DNA from: Nitrospirae bacterium JdFR-86
Lineage (GTDB): Bacteria > Nitrospirota > Thermodesulfovibrionia > Thermodesulfovibrionales > JdFR-86
Direction of reading: 5' to 3'
NCBI GenBank assembly: GCA_002011815.1
Contig: MTOV01000015.1
Coordinates: forward strand, 197,785-261,784
Length of the DNA stretch: 64,000 nucleotides
Part shown: positions 60,911-64,000 of the stretch, piece after piece
Layout of the letters: each line of letters opens with the position of its first letter
Position numbering within the stretch: position 1 is the first letter of the stretch
The notes under the pieces: model-generated
Told to the model about the DNA's origin: nothing
Database searches by the model: none
The model's input: only the letters and a program-made list of their open reading frames with translations
Made by a program: the position numbers and the translations under genes

Positions 60911-61786
60911 TTATATCAATTTGTGGTCTTTTAGTATCTTTTTCAGTTTCTTTCTGTTTGCATCGGACATTTCACAGAGTGGCAGTCGGAATTCTTCTCT
61001 AATTTTTCCCATGAGTGCGAGTGCTGTTTTTACGGGTATCGGGTTGGTCTCGATGAACATGGCGTAATTCAAGGGCTCGAGTTTGTAATGAATCTCTCTT
61101 GCTTTTTGTATATCGCCTGCCTTCCATGCTTCCCACATGGCGGCTGACTCCCGCGGAGCTATGTTTGCAGTGACTGATATTGTTCCTCTGCCTCCAAGGG
61201 CATACATCGGGAATGTAGTGAAGTCGTCTCCTGAAAGCACTGTAATTCTGTCACCGCAAAGCCGTATAAGTTCACTTGTCTGTTTCATATCGCCTGTGGC
61301 TTCTTTTATGCCTACGATGTTTTTAATCTCTGCAAGTCTTGCCACTGTAGACGGCAGGATGTTTACGCCTGTTCTGCCCGGAACGTTATAGAGTATAAGA
61401 GGCATGTCTTTTACGGCTTCTGCGATTTTTTTATAGTGCTGATACAGTCCTTCCTGTGTGGGTTTGTTGTAGTAGGGTGCCACAAGCAGTGCGGCGTCCG
61501 CACCGAGCTGTTTTGCCTTCTTTGTAATCATTATGGCTTCGTCTGTGGAGTTTGCGCCTGTGCCTGCAATGACCGGAATACGCCCGTTCACCACATCGAC
61601 GGTTATCTCAATAACCCTGTAGTGTTCTTCGTAATCCAGTGTTGCGGACTCACCAGTAGTGCCGCAGGGGACAATTGCGTGCGTGCCTTCTTTTATATGC
61701 CATTCTATGAGTTTTGAGAGCGCTTTTTCATCCACTTTGCCTTTCTTAAATGGTGTGACTATCGGAACCATCGAACCCTCAAACAT
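60911..61786 (-). CDS. dapA: 4-hydroxy-tetrahydrodipicolinate synthase
   Basis: A 291-aa TIM-barrel aldolase condensing pyruvate with aspartate semialdehyde. GTTGESATLDYEEH, the tyrosine in YNVPGRTGVN and the Schiff-base lysine in VGIKEATGD are present. AGGAGG precedes ATG. It is third in the lysA-dapF-dapA minus-strand operon and completes the lysine pathway with dapL. Confidence 0.96.
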   Translation of the reverse strand: MFEGSMVPIVTPFKKGKVDEKALSKLIEWHIKEGTHAIVPCGTTGESATLDYEEHYRVIEITVDVVNGRIPVIAGTGANSTDEAIMITKKAKQLGADAALLVAPYYNKPTQEGLYQHYKKIAEAVKDMPLILYNVPGRTGVNILPSTVARLAEIKNIVGIKEATGDMKQTSELIRLCGDRITVLSGDDFTTFPMYALGGRGTISVTANIAPRESAAMWEAWKAGDIQKAREIHYKLEPLNYAMFIETNPIPVKTALALMGKIREEFRLPLCEMSDANRKKLKKILKDHKLI

Positions 61787-61800
61787 ACCGTCCTCCTGAA

Positions 61801-62619
61801 TTAAATTTTTATTTCTCCCTCAAAGACCTCTTCTGCAGGTCCTGTCATATATACATGATTATCGTTTGCCCATTCAATATAAAGGTCTCCGCCTTCAAGA
61901 TGCACTGTGATTTTTCTGTTTGTAAGATTCTTTATCATACAGGCTACTGCTGAGGCAGAGGCTCCTGTGCCGCATGCCAGTGTTTCTCCAGAGCCTCTTT
62001 CCCATACCCGCATCCTTATCTCCTGAGGGTTTATAACCTCTATAAATTCCACGTTTGTTCTTCTTGGAAACATCGAATGGGTTTCAATCTTTGCCCCGTA
62101 GTAACTTACAGGGAAGTCCCTGACATTGTCAACAAAAATCACTGCATGAGGATTGCCCATCGAGACACATGTTATGTGGAATGTTCTGTCTTCTATTTCA
62201 AGCGGATAATCAGTGACTGTTCCGTCCAGATTTACCGGAATCTTTCTGCCTTCAAGCACAGGCTCCCCCATGTCCACTTTAACCATATCACCTGCTCTTT
62301 CGGGTTTTATTATACCTGCAAGGGTTTCTATATTGAGAATATTTTTTGTTGAGAGCCCCCTGTCCCATATATACTTTGCCAGGCATCTTATACCGTTTCC
62401 GCACATCTCGACTTCAGAGCCGTCTGCATTGAATATCTGCATCCTGAAGTCAGCGGTGGTGGATTCAGAAAGCAGGAGCATCTGGTCTGCTCCGACTCCG
62501 AAGCGTCTTCTGCAAAGCCTTCTTGAGAGTTCTTCAGGGTTGTCAACAGTTGAATTCCTTGTGTCTATCAGGATGAAGTCGTTTCCGAGTGCATGCATTT
62601 TTGTAAACCGCATAATCAT
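61801..62619 (-). CDS. dapF: Diaminopimelate epimerase
   Basis: A 272-aa epimerase converting LL- to meso-diaminopimelate. The two catalytic cysteines occur in MCGNGIRCLAKY and LACGTGASASAVA. It begins FTKMHALGNDFILID. The start overlaps the lysA stop (ATGA). It links DapL product to LysA substrate. Confidence 0.96.
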   Translation of the reverse strand: MIMRFTKMHALGNDFILIDTRNSTVDNPEELSRRLCRRRFGVGADQMLLLSESTTADFRMQIFNADGSEVEMCGNGIRCLAKYIWDRGLSTKNILNIETLAGIIKPERAGDMVKVDMGEPVLEGRKIPVNLDGTVTDYPLEIEDRTFHITCVSMGNPHAVIFVDNVRDFPVSYYGAKIETHSMFPRRTNVEFIEVINPQEIRMRVWERGSGETLACGTGASASAVACMIKNLTNRKITVHLEGGDLYIEWANDNHVYMTGPAEEVFEGEIKI

Positions 62620-63866
62620 TTTGAGGGGATGGTTTCTCCTCTGATGAGGTCTTCGTAGGTTTCTCGCTTGCGGATGAGAAAGTGTCTCTTACCTTTAACC
62701 ATTACCTCTGCGGCTTTGGGTCTGCTGTTGTAATTGGAGCTCATGGAAAACCCGTAGGCTCCTGCACTCATCACGGCAAGGTAGTCGCCAGGGGAGACCT
62801 GCTGAAGCAGTCTATCCTTTGCAAGGAAGTCTCCGGACTCGCATATAGGACCCACAACATCCGAGACGACTTTTTTCTTTCTTCTTTTCACTACAGGAAG
62901 TATTTCATGGTATGCATTATAAAGGGACGGTCTCATAAGGTCGTTCATACCCGCATCCACTATCACGAACTCTTTTTCAGGACCTTTTTTCAGATAGAGT
63001 GTTTTGGTCAGGAGTATGCCTGCATTTCCTGCAATGGAGCGACCCGGCTCAAGTATAAGGGTTAATTCTCTGCCTTTGACAAGAGGGATGAGGTTTTTAG
63101 CCAGCTCTTTCGGGTAGGGAGTGGCTTCATCCCTGTATGGAATTCCAAGTCCTCCTCCTATGTCGAGGTATCTGATGTCCACACCCTGTTTATTCACCTC
63201 ATCCACGAGCATGAGGATTCTTTTTAATGCGTCCACAAAAGGTGCGACCTTTGTAATCTGCGAGCCGATGTGTTTGTGAATTCCGATTACCTTTATGTTT
63301 TTCAGGCTGTTTGCAAGTTTGTAGAATTCAAGGGCGTTTTCTATGGGTATACCGAATTTGTGTTTTTTAAGTCCTGTGGCTATGTAGGAGTGGGTCTGAG
63401 GGTCTATATCCGGATTGACCCTGAGTGCGATAGGAGCTTTTGTTTTCATTTTCCCTGCGACCCTGTTTATTTCCATGAGTTCGTTTTCGGATTCGACATT
63501 GAACATGAGTATTTTTGATTTAAGCGCGTATCTGATTTCGTTTTCTGTTTTTCCGACTCCGGCATAGACTATTTTTGATGGGGGGATGCCTGCGGTCAGT
63601 GCTCTGTAGAGTTCGCCTCCTGAGACGATGTCTGCACCTGCGCCGTGTTCAGCGAGAACCCTGAGTATTGCCAGATTGGAGTTCGCCTTAAGGGCAAAAC
63701 ATATGATATGGGGAAATGTTCTGAATGCTTTTTTATAAGCCTCGATGTGTCTTACGAGTGTGTTGTAACTGTAAACATAAAGGGGCGTGCCGTATTTTTC
63801 GGCAAGGAGTTTTAAGGGGACATCCTCAGCATACAGTTCATTTTTTCTGTATTTAAACAGATGCAT
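62616..63866 (-). CDS. lysA: Diaminopimelate decarboxylase
   Basis: A 416-aa fold-III PLP enzyme forming lysine. The PLP lysine is in CFALKANSN, with HIGSQI, DIGGGLGIPY, EPGRSIAGNAG and GPICESGDFLAKDR all matching LysA. ATG 63866 gives the normal MHLFKYRKNELYAEDVPL start; the open frame to 63905 adds an unlikely extension. First gene of the lysA-dapF-dapA operon. Confidence 0.96.
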   Translation of the reverse strand: MHLFKYRKNELYAEDVPLKLLAEKYGTPLYVYSYNTLVRHIEAYKKAFRTFPHIICFALKANSNLAILRVLAEHGAGADIVSGGELYRALTAGIPPSKIVYAGVGKTENEIRYALKSKILMFNVESENELMEINRVAGKMKTKAPIALRVNPDIDPQTHSYIATGLKKHKFGIPIENALEFYKLANSLKNIKVIGIHKHIGSQITKVAPFVDALKRILMLVDEVNKQGVDIRYLDIGGGLGIPYRDEATPYPKELAKNLIPLVKGRELTLILEPGRSIAGNAGILLTKTLYLKKGPEKEFVIVDAGMNDLMRPSLYNAYHEILPVVKRRKKKVVSDVVGPICESGDFLAKDRLLQQVSPGDYLAVMSAGAYGFSMSSNYNSRPKAAEVMVKGKRHFLIRKRETYEDLIRGETIPSK

Positions 63867-63908
63867 AAGAGATTTAATTTTACATTGTGGGAAATACAAA
63901 GTCAAAAA

Positions 63909-63997
63909 CCCCTGTTACTTTTTTTGCTTGCCTAAGAACCAAAGGAAGAGGTGTCCCAAAATCCCCTGTTACTTTTTTGCTTGCCCAAAAAAGTAAC
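63909..63997. repeat. Two copies of a GTTACTTTTTTGCTTGCC repeat, one an inverted repeat
   Basis: CCCCTGTTACTTTTTTTGCTTGCC at 63909-63932 recurs at 63963-63985 with one T fewer. The second copy continues so that GTTACTTTTTT and AAAAAAGTAAC form an 11-bp stem around GCTTGCCC (63968-63997). This is the form of dispersed extragenic repeats seen in many proteobacterial genomes. The window ends here. Confidence 0.7.
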
Positions 63998-64000
63998 CAA

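Overview
The window is a chromosomal segment of a Gram-negative, anaerobic, sulfur-metabolising bacterium. Outer-membrane and lipid A genes (bamA, ompH/skp, lpxD, fabZ, lpxA, lpxI) show a diderm. dsrC plus dsrMKJOP show dissimilatory sulfur metabolism, and three large multihaem c-type cytochromes follow them. Lysine synthesis by the DapL route and the overall style fit a Nitrospirota (Thermodesulfovibrionia-like) or Desulfobacterota genome. Taxonomy is inferred from gene content only. No rRNA, tRNA, insertion sequence or CRISPR array was seen.

Layout: 1-1144 holds the end of a PHP-domain gene and a TPR membrane protein. 1141-8947 is a MltD-like murein hydrolase divergent from the bamA-ompH-lpxD-fabZ-lpxA-lpxI-DUF488 operon. 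8963-12525 has a pyrimidine-nucleoside phosphorylase and a GAF-GGDEF protein. 12703-20771 is the sulfur block: dsrC, an RsbRD-like gene, dsrMKJOP and two small ferredoxins, with a convergent dsrH-dsrE-dsrF-tusA sulfur-relay operon. 20943-27152 encodes a propeller lipoprotein and cytochromes with 4, 45 and 17 CXXCH motifs; the 45-haem gene is built from 132-bp tandem repeats. 27176-38954 has a cNMP-binding protein, dapL, folK, hisH, a DMT exporter, an ABC/DUF2318/ResB cluster resembling the accessory half of the Campylobacter P19/Ftr1 locus, and polyamine genes. 39025-45057 is a CIRCE-controlled hrcA-grpE-dnaK-dnaJ operon with DUF4388 and rsmE. 45062-49342 has yihY, der and an HD-GYP protein with a periplasmic haem c motif.

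49339-58969 is a minus-strand branched-chain amino acid and phospholipid run (ilvC-psd-pssA-leuA ... leuC-ridA). It is interrupted between leuA and leuC by an AT-rich accessory island (about 51.1-54.8 kb) holding a RelE-type toxin-antitoxin pair and a two-gene unit. That unit is a 256-aa protein beginning Met-Gly followed by a QueC-like PP-loop enzyme fused to a PD-(D/E)XK-like domain. I consider it the best candidate for an undescribed, probably defence-related, system. Between pssA and leuA lies a promoter-hairpin-terminator cassette that looks like a small RNA. 59087-63866 has a deoxyhypusine-synthase-like gene, a ferredoxin, a membrane protein and the lysA-dapF-dapA operon.

Functionally, the dsr operon, sulfur-relay proteins and cytochromes together suggest a cell able to exchange electrons between cytoplasmic sulfur chemistry, the quinone pool and the cell exterior. 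The c-di-GMP enzymes, one probably haem-sensing, could tune behaviour to redox conditions.
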